The position numbers and the translations under genes were made by a program. Shown here piece by piece: positions 46,752 through 55,835 of a stretch of DNA of 64,000 nt. The notes under the pieces were generated by a model that searched no databases, had not been told where the DNA came from, and was given only the letters and a program-made list of their open reading frames with translations. Source of the stretch: Geminisphaera colitermitum TAV2. GTDB lineage: Bacteria > Verrucomicrobiota > Verrucomicrobiia > Opitutales > Opitutaceae. Every line of letters begins with the position of its first letter. Position 1 is the stretch's first letter. The stretch lies in assembly GCF_000171235.2 (NCBI RefSeq), contig NZ_ABEA03000041.1:1-64000 (forward strand), given 5' to 3'.

Positions 46752-47357
46752 TTAGGCGGCGGCTTTTTTGGCGGCGTCGGCTGCGGCGGCGATTTGCTGC
46801 TCGGTGCGGCGGAAGGGCATGCCGAGGAGCTTGAGAAGCTCACGGCCTTCTTCGTCCGTCCCAGCGGTGGTGGTGATGGCGATGTCGAGACCCATGGATT
46901 TCTTGACGTTTTCCACGGTGATCTCGGGGAAGATGGTGAAGTCGGAGATGCCGAGGTTGTAGTTGCCGCGTCCGTCGAGCTTGGCCGGCACGCCGCGGAA
47001 GTCGCGGATGGTGGGGAGGGCGACGGCGAGGAGGCGGTAAAGGAATTCCCACATCGCATTGCCGCGCAGGGTGACGTAAGCGCCGACGATCTGGCCCTGA
47101 CGGAGCTTGAAATTGGAGACGGCCTTGCGGGACTTGGTCAGCACGGGTTTCTGGCCGGCGATGTTGCCGAGGTCGCGCTGGATGTCGGCGATTTGCGTCT
47201 TGTCCGCTTCGGCGTCGATGCCGGTGTTGAGGTTGATCTTAACGATCTGCGGCACTTCGTGCTTGTTCTTGTAGCCGCGGCTTTTGACAAGCGCGGGGAC
47301 GACCTGCTCGGTGTAGAGGGCCTTGAGTGCCGGGATTTTGTTCTTTGTGGTGCTCAT
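46752..47357 (-). CDS. rplE: 50S ribosomal protein L5
   Basis: A 201-residue protein from ATG 47357 ([20 protein letters not shown]). [20 protein letters not shown] and [20 protein letters not shown] are recognisable. It is the first gene of the cluster here. The usual upstream neighbours rplX and rplN are not present; instead there is a 180-base gap and then a MITE. Confidence 0.96.
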   Translation of the reverse strand: MSTTKNKIPALKALYTEQVVPALVKSRGYKNKHEVPQIVKINLNTGIDAEADKTQIADIQRDLGNIAGQKPVLTKSRKAVSNFKLRQGQIVGAYVTLRGNAMWEFLYRLLAVALPTIRDFRGVPAKLDGRGNYNLGISDFTIFPEITVENVKKSMGLDIAITTTAGTDEEGRELLKLLGMPFRRTEQQIAAAADAAKKAAA

Positions 47358-47537
47358 TGGGTGCATTGATCGCCGGATTTCCGACCCGGCGTGCTCTGAG
47401 TGGTTAGGTGGATTGGTTGGATTTCGATGTGTCTGGAGACAGAAAAGGGTGGAGGTTACAGAATAAGGCGTGGGGTTTGGCAAGGTTTGTTTTCAGAAAA
47501 ATGAAATCGAACGAAAATCCTCCCGCCTTTTCCTTAT

Positions 47538-47759
47538 GGGAACTTCTAAAAATTACACAGAGGACACAGAGGAGGCACAGAGTTTGGGGAGGCCTGTCCG
47601 GTGGAAGGACATTTTCCTCGCGAATGAATGTCTCTGTAATTCATTTATTATAAATAAAATAATGTTTTTTACGGAAAAAGGAGCAAAGTCGTTTTGTCCT
47701 CCCTAAACTCTGTGCCTTCTCTGTGATCTCTGTGTAATTTCTGATTTTTAGAACCTCCC
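47538..47759 (+). mobile_element. 222-bp MITE-like element, copy 2
   Basis: Same sequence and orientation as copy 1, flanked by TTAT on both sides (47534-47537, 47760-47763). It lies directly upstream of the ribosomal cluster. Read toward rplE (minus strand) its A/T-rich core contains TATAAT, so it might supply a promoter (inferred). Confidence 0.85.
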
Positions 47760-47788
47760 TTATGTCTTTTTCCCGCTGTTCCTGCCGT

Positions 47789-47805
47789 CCCCCCCCCCCC
47801 CCCCC
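47789..47805. repeat. C17 run downstream of the rmlD-like gene
   Basis: Seventeen C in the gap between the MITE and the stop of the reductase gene at 47811. Confidence 0.85.
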
Positions 47806-47810
47806 TGCGC

Positions 47811-48755
47811 TCAGCTTTGTTGGAAATACCATTCGCGGCAGGGGGGGGGGATGATGAGTTGGTCTAGTTGCGCGTCGAAGGATTCGACGACGGTCTTCAA
47901 ATTTCCGGCCAGGGGTTTTGTTAGAAGCGTCAGGTCGGCGGGTCGGTTGGCGGAAGCTGCCGGGTCGTCGGCCCGCTTGATCGCAATGAGGGGGGCCGAT
48001 TTGTCGTTGAGCTTGAAGTGCGAACGGATGCGGCGCGCGATGTCGTGGCGCGACAAGACCTCCGCCCCGGCCCAGTGGTAAACTCCGCGCATGGCGGGGC
48101 GTTCGCAGAGTTCGAGGAGGACTTCGGCAAGGTTTTCCGCCGTGCAGGGCTGGCGGAATTCGTCGGCAAAGAGCCGGGGCGCACGTCCGGCGGCCCAGTC
48201 GGCAAAGAGTTTTTCGTGCAGGCTGCGCGTGCCCGTGAGGCTGTTGCCAGTGAGCAGGGGGGCGCGCACCACGGCGGCAAACTCCGGCGCGGCGTGGGTC
48301 ACGGCGCGTTCGCTTTCGAGTTTCTGGCGTCCGTAGAGATTGATGGGCGAGGGGGGCGATCCGATGGCATAGGGCGGGCGGGTGCCGTCGAACACTTGCT
48401 CCGAGGAGACGTGGATGAAGCGCGCGCTCATGTGATGGGCCACGCGGGCGAGTTCGAGGGGGAGTTCGACATTGAGGCGTTGCGAGAGCACGGGATCGGC
48501 TTCGCAGCGCGCGGGCTCGGCGATGGCGGCGCAGTTGACGATCGCATCGGGAAACAGATCGAGCGCCACCGTGGTGACGGCCCCCGGTTCGGCGAGATCA
48601 AGGGTGAAATGGCGGGCGGCCCCTTCGATTGGGCCGAATCCGGCACGGGCGTGAGCGGGGCCGGGCACGGCCAGCACGCGGTGTCCGCGGCGCTTGCCCG
48701 CGCGGGCAAAGGCGCTGCCAACCAGTCCGGAAGCTCCAGTGAGGAAAATGTTCAT
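47811..48755 (-). CDS. RmlD-like NAD(P)-dependent sugar-nucleotide reductase
   Basis: A 314-residue protein from ATG 48755. The Rossmann motif GASGLVGS is at the N-terminus, the catalytic YxxxK in NLYGRQKLESE, and VSSEQVFDGTRPPY matches the RmlD/epimerase family. RmlD converts dTDP-4-dehydrorhamnose to dTDP-rhamnose. No other rml genes are adjacent, so the specific substrate is uncertain. A G10 run (47841-47850) encodes IIPPPC near the C-terminus and is in frame. Confidence 0.8.
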   Translation of the reverse strand: MNIFLTGASGLVGSAFARAGKRRGHRVLAVPGPAHARAGFGPIEGAARHFTLDLAEPGAVTTVALDLFPDAIVNCAAIAEPARCEADPVLSQRLNVELPLELARVAHHMSARFIHVSSEQVFDGTRPPYAIGSPPSPINLYGRQKLESERAVTHAAPEFAAVVRAPLLTGNSLTGTRSLHEKLFADWAAGRAPRLFADEFRQPCTAENLAEVLLELCERPAMRGVYHWAGAEVLSRHDIARRIRSHFKLNDKSAPLIAIKRADDPAASANRPADLTLLTKPLAGNLKTVVESFDAQLDQLIIPPPCREWYFQQS

Positions 48756-48780
48756 CGGAAAAGGGCGGAGAGAGGGACGC

Positions 48781-48795
48781 GGGGGGGGGGGGGGG
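48781..48795 (-). repeat. G15 run upstream of the rmlD-like gene
   Basis: It lies 26-40 bases before the ATG and just after the pdxH stop, so it is in the leader of the rmlD-like cistron. Confidence 0.85.
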
Positions 48796-48801
48796 AGGGG
48801 G

Positions 48802-49440
48802 TCAGGGCGCGAGACGTTCCACGATCCACTCGCCGCCTTCGATGCGGCGATAGCGGAGGCGGTCGTGCAGACGGCTGCGGCGTCCTTGCCAGAACTCGAC
48901 GGTTTGCGGCGTGAGACGCCAGCCGCCCCAGTGCGGGGGCAATGGCACTTCGTCCTCGGCGTATTTGGTTTCCATCGCCTTGAAGCTCGCCTCCAGCGTC
49001 CGGCGGTCCGGGATGACGGTGCTTTGCGGCGAGGCCCAGGTGCCAATCTGGCTCGCCCGCGGGCGGCTGTGGAAATACGCCGCGTTCTCCTCCTGGCTGA
49101 TCCGGGCCACAACGCCCTCGACAATCACCTGGCGTTCGAAGGGGAACCAGGGGAACAGGAGCGAGGCACGCGGATTGGCGGCGAGTTCGCGGCCCTTGCG
49201 GCTCTCGTAATTGCCAAAAAACACAAAACCGCGCCCGTCCACACCCTTGAGCAGTACGATGCGCGAGGAAGGCCGCCCGTCCGGCGTGCTGGTGGACAGC
49301 GTCATGGCGTTGGGTTCGGGGAGCTTCGCCGCCTGCGCCTCCTGAAACCACTTGTCGAATTGCCGGAACGGATCGCGGGCGAGATCCTTTTCGTGGAGCC
49401 CGGCGAGGGAGTAATCTTTGCGAAGGTCGGAGATGGCCAT
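48802..49440 (-). CDS. pdxH: Pyridoxamine/pyridoxine 5'-phosphate oxidase
   Basis: A 212-residue protein from ATG 49440 ([20 protein letters not shown]); the longer open frame upstream is a word-like repeat. FMN-binding segments are [20 protein letters not shown] and [20 protein letters not shown]; the C-terminus ([18 protein letters not shown]) matches the family signature. It makes pyridoxal 5'-phosphate using FMN and oxygen. Confidence 0.95.
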   Translation of the reverse strand: MAISDLRKDYSLAGLHEKDLARDPFRQFDKWFQEAQAAKLPEPNAMTLSTSTPDGRPSSRIVLLKGVDGRGFVFFGNYESRKGRELAANPRASLLFPWFPFERQVIVEGVVARISQEENAAYFHSRPRASQIGTWASPQSTVIPDRRTLEASFKAMETKYAEDEVPLPPHWGGWRLTPQTVEFWQGRRSRLHDRLRYRRIEGGEWIVERLAP

Positions 49441-49446
49441 GGGAAA

Positions 49447-49621
49447 AAGCTGAAGGCTGAAAACTGAAAGCTGAAAGGCTGAAATCAGAGTTTTCTCATA
49501 TATCCGGCACTCTGGGTTTAGAAGTCCTGAAACCTTTGGCCTTTCACTTTCAATTTTCCAGTCTTCCAACGCTTCACTTATTTCAGCTTTTCAGTTTTTA
49601 GCTTTCAGCTTTCAGTTTTCC
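49447..49621. repeat. Inverted word-like repeat (GCTGAAAACTGAAAG / CTTTCAGTTTTCAGC type)
   Basis: Tandem ctgaaagctgaaa units (49447-49485) face cagctttcagctttcagttt units (49588-49621). They fill the pdxH-trpD divergent gap, so the trpD ATG follows directly on the repeat. Confidence 0.8.
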
Positions 49622-49622
49622 C

Positions 49623-50696
49623 ATGACTCTCCTCGCGGAACTCTCCGAACGTCTCGCCGCACACCACTCCCTTGCTGACGAGGAAGTGACCGCCGCCGCC
49701 GATGCGCTGACCGGAACCGACGCTTCGGACGCCGACAAGACACGCTTCCTCGCCGCCCTCGCCGACAAAGGCGAGACGCCCGCCGAAGTCGCCGCCTTTG
49801 CCCGCGCCTTCCGCGAACGCGCCGTCAACCCCCGCGTCGAACGCTGGGCCCCGCACGCCATCGACATCGTCGGCACCGGAGGCGACCACGTCGGTGCGTT
49901 TAACATCTCCAGCATGGTCGTGTTCACCCTCGCCTGCGCCGGAGTCCCCGTCATGAAACACGGCAACCGCGGCGTCACCTCCAAATGCGGCAGCGCCGAC
50001 CTCCTCGCCGACCTCGGCGTCAACATCGAAGCCCCCGCCGAAAAACTCCAGGACTCGCTCGCCCAACTCGGTTTCGCCTTCTTCTACGCCCCCGCCTACC
50101 ACCCCTCCTTCCGCCACATCGCCCCCGCTCGCAAACTCCTCGCTGCCCAAGGCCGCCGCACCATTTTCAACATCCTCGGCACGCTCATCAATCCCGGTCG
50201 CCCCGCGCATATCCTCCTCGGCGCGTTTTCCCAAAAATGGGTGCCCCTTCTTGCCGAAGTCCACACGCTGCTCGGCACCCGCGCCGGCCTCTCCGCCCAT
50301 GCGATCCTCCCCCCCGCCGCCGATGGCGCGCCGCGCGGTATCGACGAACTCACTACCACCGGTCCCAACCGCGTCTGCGGCATCGGACGCCTCCGCGACA
50401 TCGACACCCTCTGGCAGCCCGGCACCCCCGGCCTCGCCAACCTCCCCCAGTCGCCCATCGCCGATCTCCTCGGCGGCAGCCTCGAACAAAACCTCGCCAT
50501 CGTGGACGCCCTCCTCGCCGGACGCGGCCCCGCCGGCCTCGTGGACACCATTGCGCTCAACGCCGCCACCTGTCTCTGGATCACCGGCAAAGCCCCCTCC
50601 CCTGCCGACGCCCTCCCCCGCGCCCGCGAACTCCTCCTCGGCGGCGCAGTCAAAGCCCGCATCGCCGCCACCCGCGAATTTTTCGGGAAAAGCTAA
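49623..50696 (+). CDS. trpD: Anthranilate phosphoribosyltransferase
   Basis: A 357-residue protein. The PRPP-binding GTGGD motif (DIVGTGGDHVGAFNIS), KHGNRGVTSKCGSADLLADL and the catalytic-loop region AHILLGAFSQKWVPLLAEV are conserved. It transfers phosphoribosyl to anthranilate in tryptophan synthesis. No other trp gene is adjacent. The stop codon TAA (50694-50696) abuts a MITE. Confidence 0.93.
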   Translation: MTLLAELSERLAAHHSLADEEVTAAADALTGTDASDADKTRFLAALADKGETPAEVAAFARAFRERAVNPRVERWAPHAIDIVGTGGDHVGAFNISSMVVFTLACAGVPVMKHGNRGVTSKCGSADLLADLGVNIEAPAEKLQDSLAQLGFAFFYAPAYHPSFRHIAPARKLLAAQGRRTIFNILGTLINPGRPAHILLGAFSQKWVPLLAEVHTLLGTRAGLSAHAILPPAADGAPRGIDELTTTGPNRVCGIGRLRDIDTLWQPGTPGLANLPQSPIADLLGGSLEQNLAIVDALLAGRGPAGLVDTIALNAATCLWITGKAPSPADALPRARELLLGGAVKARIAATREFFGKS

Positions 50697-50697
50697 A

Positions 50698-50919
50698 GGG
50701 AGGTTCTAAAAATCAGAAATCACACAGAGATCACAGAGAAGGCACAGAGTTTAGGGAGGACAAAACGACTTTGCTCCTTTTTCCGTAAAAAATATTATTT
50801 TATTTATAATAAATGAATTACAGAGACATTCATTCGCGAGGAAAATGTCCTTCCACCGGACAGGCCTCCCCAAACTCTGTGCCTCCTCTGTGTCCTCTGT
50901 GTAATTTTTAGAAGTTCCC
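50698..50919 (-). mobile_element. 222-bp MITE-like element, copy 3 (inverted)
   Basis: Reverse orientation to copies 1 and 2. It starts one base after the trpD stop codon. Flanks are TAAA and ATAA, so the target duplication is imperfect. Confidence 0.85.
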
Positions 50920-51000
50920 ATAAGTAAATTCACCCAATCCTCTCCCATTCCCATCTCTGCCCGATTCCCATCTCTGCGCGAAGTGCGCTGACTAATTTTA

Positions 51001-51175
51001 GAGAACTCCTAAAAATACATTTTTGAACAGCAAAGTCGCCAAGGCGCAAAGGAAGAAAAATTCCAGATTGTTTATCAATTAACCAACTACAAATGAGATA
51101 TAAAATTCAAAACGCCTTACTCTGATCTTTGCGGCTTCGCGTCTTCGCTGTTTTCTTCAATTTTTAGAACCTCCC
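51001..51175. mobile_element. 175-bp element with the same tips as the 222-bp MITE
   Basis: Begins GAGAACTCCTAAAAAT and ends ATTTTTAGAACCTCCC, nearly the tips of the 222-bp element. The interior differs (a second inverted pair, gccaaggcgcaaag and its complement-like partner near 51130, around an A/T-rich core). It is flanked by TTTA on both sides (50997-51000, 51176-51179). No coding capacity. Confidence 0.75.
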
Positions 51176-51217
51176 TTTAGCTTTTCAGCATTTTAGCATT
51201 TCAGCTTTTTCCCTTCC

Positions 51218-52590
51218 ATGATCCGCCACTATTTCGGCACCGACGGCGTCCGCGGCCCCTACGGCGGCCCCGTCATCAACGAAAACTTTGCCGCCCGCCT
51301 CGGCTGCGCCGCCGCCCGCTGGGCGCTCACCCGGCGGCCCGCATCCGCCGGTGACAACCGCGTCCTCATCGGGCGCGACACCCGCGCCTCCGGCGAACCG
51401 CTCCTGCGCGCCCTCGCCGCCGGACTCTCCGCCGGCGGACTCCAACCCGTCTCGCTCGGCGTGCTGCCCACCCCCGCCGTCGCCCGCCAGGTAAAAACCC
51501 TCGGCTCCACCCTCGGCGTCGTCATCACCGCCTCGCACAATCCGGCGACGGACAACGGTATCAAATTCTTCACTACAGGAGGCGCGAAACTCACCGACGA
51601 AGACGAGGCCGCCATCGAATCCCTGCTCCCTCCCCTCCCTCCCCCCCCCCCCCTCCCGGTGAACTCCGCCTCGACGAAACCGCCACCGCCATCGACGCCC
51701 GCAACGACTACTGCGCCTCCCTCCTCAACGAAAACCTCCTCCCCCGCGAAGCCCTGCGCGGCTGGCACATCGTCCTCGACACCGCCAACGGCGCGACCCA
51801 CCAAACCAGCCCCGACGTCCTCCGCGCCAACGGCGCGACGCTCGCCCACCTCGGCAACGCCCCCGACGGCCACAACATCAACGCCGGCGTCGGCAGCGAA
51901 CACCCCGCCCTCCTCAGCCAGACCGTCCAAGAAACAAAAGCCCGCCTCGGCATCGCCCACGATGGCGACGGCGACCGCTGCGTCCTCTGCGACGAGACCG
52001 GCTCCATCCTCAATGGCGACGAACTCCTTGCCATCCTCGGCACCCACGCCCTCGCCCACGGACGCCTCGCCAGCAACACCCTTGTCACCACCGTGCAGAG
52101 CAACCTCGGCCTCGACGCCGCCATCCGCGCAGCCGGAGGCCGCACCGTGCGCACCCCGGTCGGAGACCGCTACGTGCTCGAACACATGCGCGCCACCGGC
52201 TCCAACCTCGGCGGCGAATCCAGCGGCCACATCGTCTGCGCCGACATTGGTCCCACGGGCGACGGCCTCGTGGCCGCGCTCAGCGTCATCCGCGTGATGC
52301 TCGAAACCGGCAAACCTCTCTCCGAACTGCGCCGCGTCCTGAAAAAATACCCGCAGGCCACGCGCAACCTCCGCGTCCGCGAACGCCGTCCGCTCGACGA
52401 ACTCCCCGCTCTGCAAGCCGCCATTGCCGCCATCGAAACGCGCTTCGCCGGACGCGGACGCGTGCTCGTGCGTTTTTCCGGCACCGAGGCCAAACTCCGT
52501 CTGCTCGTGGAAGCCGAGACCGACGCCGAAACCCGTCAGGGTCTCGACGAACTCGAAGCCGCCGCCCGCGCCGGGCTCGACGTGCTGTAA
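51218..52590 (+). CDS. glmM: Phosphoglucosamine mutase, frame broken at a poly-C run
   Basis: The intended product is about 457 residues. Frame one: MIRHYFGTDGVRGPYGGPV at the N-terminus and the phosphoserine loop VITASHNPATDNGIKFF (Ser106). At the C13 run (51641-51653) it goes out of frame. The rest continues in another frame: PGELRLDETATAIDARNDYC, Mg-binding HDGDGDRCVL, GGESSGHIVCAD and FSGTEAKLR at the end. C14 or C11 restores it. GlmM makes glucosamine-1-phosphate for UDP-GlcNAc and peptidoglycan and is normally essential. That makes a real null unlikely unless a second copy exists or the frameshift is bypassed. Confidence 0.88.
51641..51653 (+). repeat. C13 run at the frame break of glmM
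   Basis: It lies between the active-serine domain and domain 2. C14 or C11 gives one open frame. Confidence 0.9.
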
Positions 52591-52596
52591 AAACCC

Positions 52597-52729
52597 GGAG
52601 GGCGGGTCTCCTGACCCGCCAGACGCGGCGCAGCCGCGCCCATCCGTATCCCGTATCGTAAATCCCGTATTCGGATGGGCGAGGCTCGCGTCAGCGAGCC
52701 TCGTCGGCGGGTCAGGAGACCCGCCCTCC
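52597..52729. repeat. REP-like palindrome (GGAGGGCGGGTCTCC family), copy 1
   Basis: ggagggcgggtctcctgacc at the left pairs with ggtcaggagacccgccctcc at the right around inner stems (gacgcggcgcagccgcg; gaggctcgcgtcagcgagcc). It fills the convergent glmM/YihY gap. Related copies are at 55233 and 62698. Confidence 0.85.
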
Positions 52730-52739
52730 GCCAATACGG

Positions 52740-54365
52740 TTAAGACCGCTTCACGGCTTTGCCGACAATCGGAGTCTCCTCGATCAACTCGTCGAGCGTC
52801 TTGGTGAAAAACGCCGTGGCGCGCTGCGCCTGCAATTCCTGGTCGTAACGTTGCACGATCGGATCGGCGTCAATCAGCACCGGGCCCGTGGGATCGCCGC
52901 CGTGGTCGTCGTCCATTTGCTTGAAATCCGCCAGCGTCATCCGATTGAGCGGACGCGCCGGCTGGTAACGGAAATCCGTGTTGTCCTCGTTGGGGGGGGG
53001 GGGGATGGGCGAAAGGAGCGACATCTGCACGAGCCGGTTGAGGCACTCGTTGAGCACTTGCGTGGGCACGCCCAGTTGCACGCCCAAATCCGACGCCGTG
53101 CAGGGTGGCAGGCAGTCGCGGAAACGCCGTCCGATGCGCAGCAGCACCGTCAGCGAAAGCCGTTCGCGCATCGACTCCGCGAGCGTGATCCACGCCGCCT
53201 GACTGTTGCGGAAATGCACGTTTTGCACCGCGTAGCTCACCTGCCCGCCCAGCAGGATGAACAGCCAGAAAATATACAGCCCAAACATCAGGATCGGCAG
53301 GATGCCCAGCGAACCGAAAAAGCTCCGCTGCTGGATCACTTTGGACAGATAGAGAAACGCCAGATAGTTGTTGGCCATCACAAGCCCCGCCACCACGACC
53401 GCCCCCACCAGCGCGCTCAGCCACAACACCCGCGTGTTGGGGATGAACTTGTAAAACAAAGTCAGGATAATCATCAGCAGCACAATCGACAGCGAGGGCA
53501 GCGCCCAGCGCAGGACCGCCGCAATCGTCGTGCCGATGCCAAAGGGCATGTTTTGCGCGAAAAAGCTGAAAAACGCCCCCGCCGACAACGCCGTCACCGC
53601 CGCGAAAAAGAGCACCGCGCCCAGCGTCAGCACCGTCCAGTAATAGACCACCCGCATCACCCAACTGCGTCCGCGTCGCACGCCCCAGATTTCGTTAAAA
53701 ACATTTTCCACCGTCGTGAACAACTGCACCACGATCACGATGAGCGTGAGCACGCCTACCACGCCCGCCGTGCTCGACTTGGAGCCGTCGATGAAGCCGT
53801 CGATCAGTTTCACCAGTTCCGGGTTGACCTCCACCTGAGCCTCTTCGCCCGCAGCCTCGGCGGACGGAGCGGCGGTCGGGGCGGCGGTCGCTTCGTCTTC
53901 GGGACTGGGGACGCCGGACGCTGGACGCTGAGCGCTGTTTTCCGGCTTCTGGCCTCTGACATTGAGCGTCGCCGCCGTCACGATGTCGCTGCGCGTAAAC
54001 GAAGCGTCGTCGTAATCGTTCCACTCGTTTTGCAGGGCCTCGTATTGCGTGATCTGCGGCGCGATGAACTTGATGATCTTGTTGAGCGTGTTGACCGCCA
54101 GATCAGGGTCCTTGCGATCCAGCACAAAACCCGCCACGAGCATCGCAATCGCCACCAAGGGACCCAGTCCGAGCATGGAGGAAAAACTCAGCGCCGCCGC
54201 CCGGCTGAACGCCTTGGTCTCAATGATCCCCGTAATGGTGATCGAGAGGATGCGCAGCGCCGCATAACTCAAACCGCGCAGGGAACGCTCCCCCAGCACC
54301 TCCGTCCGCCAGATGTCGTGTTGGTAAATTCGCTTGAGACGGCGGATGACGTGCGTGGCGGGCAT
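52740..54365 (-). CDS. YihY/BrkB-family inner-membrane protein
   Basis: A 541-residue protein. Six membrane segments of the YihY/UPF0761 family: AFSRAAALSFSSMLGLGPLV, VFNEIWGVRRGRSWVMRVVY, FKFIPNTRVLWLSALVGAVV (approximate) and LFILLGGQVSYAVQNVHF. A large soluble insertion near residues 135-190 contains GQKPENSAQRPASGVPSPED, encoded by a word-like cagcgtccagcgtccggcgt repeat (~53917-53945). The C-terminal domain resembles a winged helix. A G13 run (52992-53004; SPIPPPPNED) is in frame. Function not established for the family; not an RNase despite old RbnA naming. Confidence 0.85.
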   Translation of the reverse strand: MPATHVIRRLKRIYQHDIWRTEVLGERSLRGLSYAALRILSITITGIIETKAFSRAAALSFSSMLGLGPLVAIAMLVAGFVLDRKDPDLAVNTLNKIIKFIAPQITQYEALQNEWNDYDDASFTRSDIVTAATLNVRGQKPENSAQRPASGVPSPEDEATAAPTAAPSAEAAGEEAQVEVNPELVKLIDGFIDGSKSSTAGVVGVLTLIVIVVQLFTTVENVFNEIWGVRRGRSWVMRVVYYWTVLTLGAVLFFAAVTALSAGAFFSFFAQNMPFGIGTTIAAVLRWALPSLSIVLLMIILTLFYKFIPNTRVLWLSALVGAVVVAGLVMANNYLAFLYLSKVIQQRSFFGSLGILPILMFGLYIFWLFILLGGQVSYAVQNVHFRNSQAAWITLAESMRERLSLTVLLRIGRRFRDCLPPCTASDLGVQLGVPTQVLNECLNRLVQMSLLSPIPPPPNEDNTDFRYQPARPLNRMTLADFKQMDDDHGGDPTGPVLIDADPIVQRYDQELQAQRATAFFTKTLDELIEETPIVGKAVKRS

Positions 54366-54387
54366 GGGTTGGGCGGAAAAAAGCTGG

Positions 54388-55149
54388 TCAGCGGAAAATC
54401 TGCACGACCAGCAGGATCGTAGCCACGAGCCCGATGATGCCCGTCACCAGGTTGCCCATGATCGACTGCCGCGTGACGACGAGGAAAAGCGAGATTGCCG
54501 ACACCGCCGCCTCCCCGATCGTCAGGATGCCGCCCGCCCCCTCCATCGCGTAGTAGAGGAACCCGGCAAATCCGAGGAACAGCGAGGCGCGGATGCGCAC
54601 GAGGTTATGGGCGATGTTGAGTCTGCACGCGACGAGGATCGCCAGCACCAGGTCCACGATGCCGAAGAAGCTGAGCGGCTTGGCGCTCATCCCCGCCAGA
54701 TCGCCGCGCAGCGCAGCGGCGCCCGAGTAGAAGGTGAAGCCGAGCGCCGTGACGGCCAGAATGGCCAGCGCGCCGATGCGCCCCACCATTACCGCACGGC
54801 GGAAGATCACCTCCTGCGGCACGCGCACCGTGGCGTTTTCCTCGGTGCGTCCCTCGGCGGCGGCAAGCATCTGCTGCACCGTGATGGGTTTGGTGACCTC
54901 GTCGGCGGTGTTGAGGCTTTGGATTTTCTCCTTCTTTTTGATCCGTAACACCTTTTTTTGCGGGAAAAGCGACTCCATCAGGGCGGCGTTGTCCTGAATG
55001 GCGGTCCATTGCTCAGTCATGGCCTCGTAATAAAGCGTCTCGGGAGCCACTTCATTGTTCTCGGCCAGAGACGTCATTTGTTCGAGCGTGTAAGGCCCGC
55101 GGGCCTCGTTTTCCGATGGTTGGCGGATGTAAAATTCCTGCGTGGACAT
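54388..55149 (-). CDS. GYF_2-domain membrane protein
   Basis: A 253-residue protein from ATG 55149. Residues 1-60 form a GYF_2/DUF4339-type domain (FYIRQPSENEARGPYTLEQM, ...YYEAMTEQWTAI), then a linker and four hydrophobic segments (ILAVTALGFTFYSGAAALRG, FGIVDLVLAILVACR, SLFLGFAGFLYYAMEGAGGI, LVTGIIGLVATILLVVQIF). Role unknown. A G10 run (55218-55227) lies in its leader. Confidence 0.75.
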   Translation of the reverse strand: MSTQEFYIRQPSENEARGPYTLEQMTSLAENNEVAPETLYYEAMTEQWTAIQDNAALMESLFPQKKVLRIKKKEKIQSLNTADEVTKPITVQQMLAAAEGRTEENATVRVPQEVIFRRAVMVGRIGALAILAVTALGFTFYSGAAALRGDLAGMSAKPLSFFGIVDLVLAILVACRLNIAHNLVRIRASLFLGFAGFLYYAMEGAGGILTIGEAAVSAISLFLVVTRQSIMGNLVTGIIGLVATILLVVQIFR

Positions 55150-55232
55150 GTGCGGGGAAAAATCGGAACGCTGCGCACCCTCGCGTGCGCGGGCAAGTGC
55201 GTTTTCGCAGGGATTGCGGGGGGGGGGCAACC

Positions 55233-55357
55233 GGAGGGCGGGTCTCCCGACCCGGCAGACGCGGCGCAGCCGCGCCCATCCATATCGTAATCACGTATTC
55301 GGATGGGCGCGGCTCGCTGCCGCGAGCCTCGTCGGCGGGTCAGGAGACCCGCCCTCC
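55233..55357. repeat. REP-like palindrome (GGAGGGCGGGTCTCC family), copy 2
   Basis: Same outer arms and inner stems as 52597-52729. The annotated TM2 gene runs into its right arm. Confidence 0.85.
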
Positions 55358-55750
55358 GGTGCCAAAAACAAACGCCGCCCCGCACATGAGGCGGAACGGC
55401 GTTGGCAGGGGGGGGGGGGACCAGCGGGCAGCAGGCGGGAAGGCAGATAAGAACCAGCCTTTTTTGCCCGTCACGTAGGTGTTCACAAAATCCTGATCGG
55501 TTTTGGTCAGATAAATGATTCCCTCGATCAGACCGATGATTCCCATAATCCAGGCAAGGAAACCCAAGGAGATCACCGAGACGAGGAGCATAATCAAAGC
55601 TTCCTTTTTGTAACCGAGGATGAACTTGTGGATGCCGAGGGCACCGAGAAGAATCCCGCAAATGCCTGCGGCAATTTTTTTCTCCGCGCCCGGAATAGAT
55701 GCGGCGGCGGCAGGAGTTGGAGGAGGCGGTGTTGTTGGTGTTGTGGACAT
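55340..55750 (-). CDS. TM2-domain membrane protein with an abnormal C-terminal tail
   Basis: A 136-residue protein. The TM2 domain has two membrane helices around GICGILLGALGIHKFILGYK and ISLGFLAWIMGIIGLIEGII. The natural protein seems to end near FVNTYVTGKKGWF. The following ~32 residues are encoded by a G11 run (55408-55418), an intrinsic terminator (55364-55403) and part of a REP element, so the native stop has probably been lost or shifted. Function of TM2 proteins of this type is unknown. Confidence 0.75.
   Translation of the reverse strand: MSTTPTTPPPPTPAAAASIPGAEKKIAAGICGILLGALGIHKFILGYKKEALIMLLVSVISLGFLAWIMGIIGLIEGIIYLTKTDQDFVNTYVTGKKGWFLSAFPPAARWSPPPLPTPFRLMCGAAFVFGTGGRVS
55364..55403 (-). 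terminator. Intrinsic terminator inside the annotated end of the TM2 gene
   Basis: On the minus strand AACGCCGTTCCGCC...GGGGCGGCGTT is followed by TGTTTTT. Confidence 0.75.
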
Positions 55751-55835
55751 AGTGTTTGTTTTTGTTGTTAGTGGCTTTTCCTGACAGTTGCATTTTCGTG
55801 CGACATTCGAGGGTGCTTTGCAATTCCGGTTTTCC

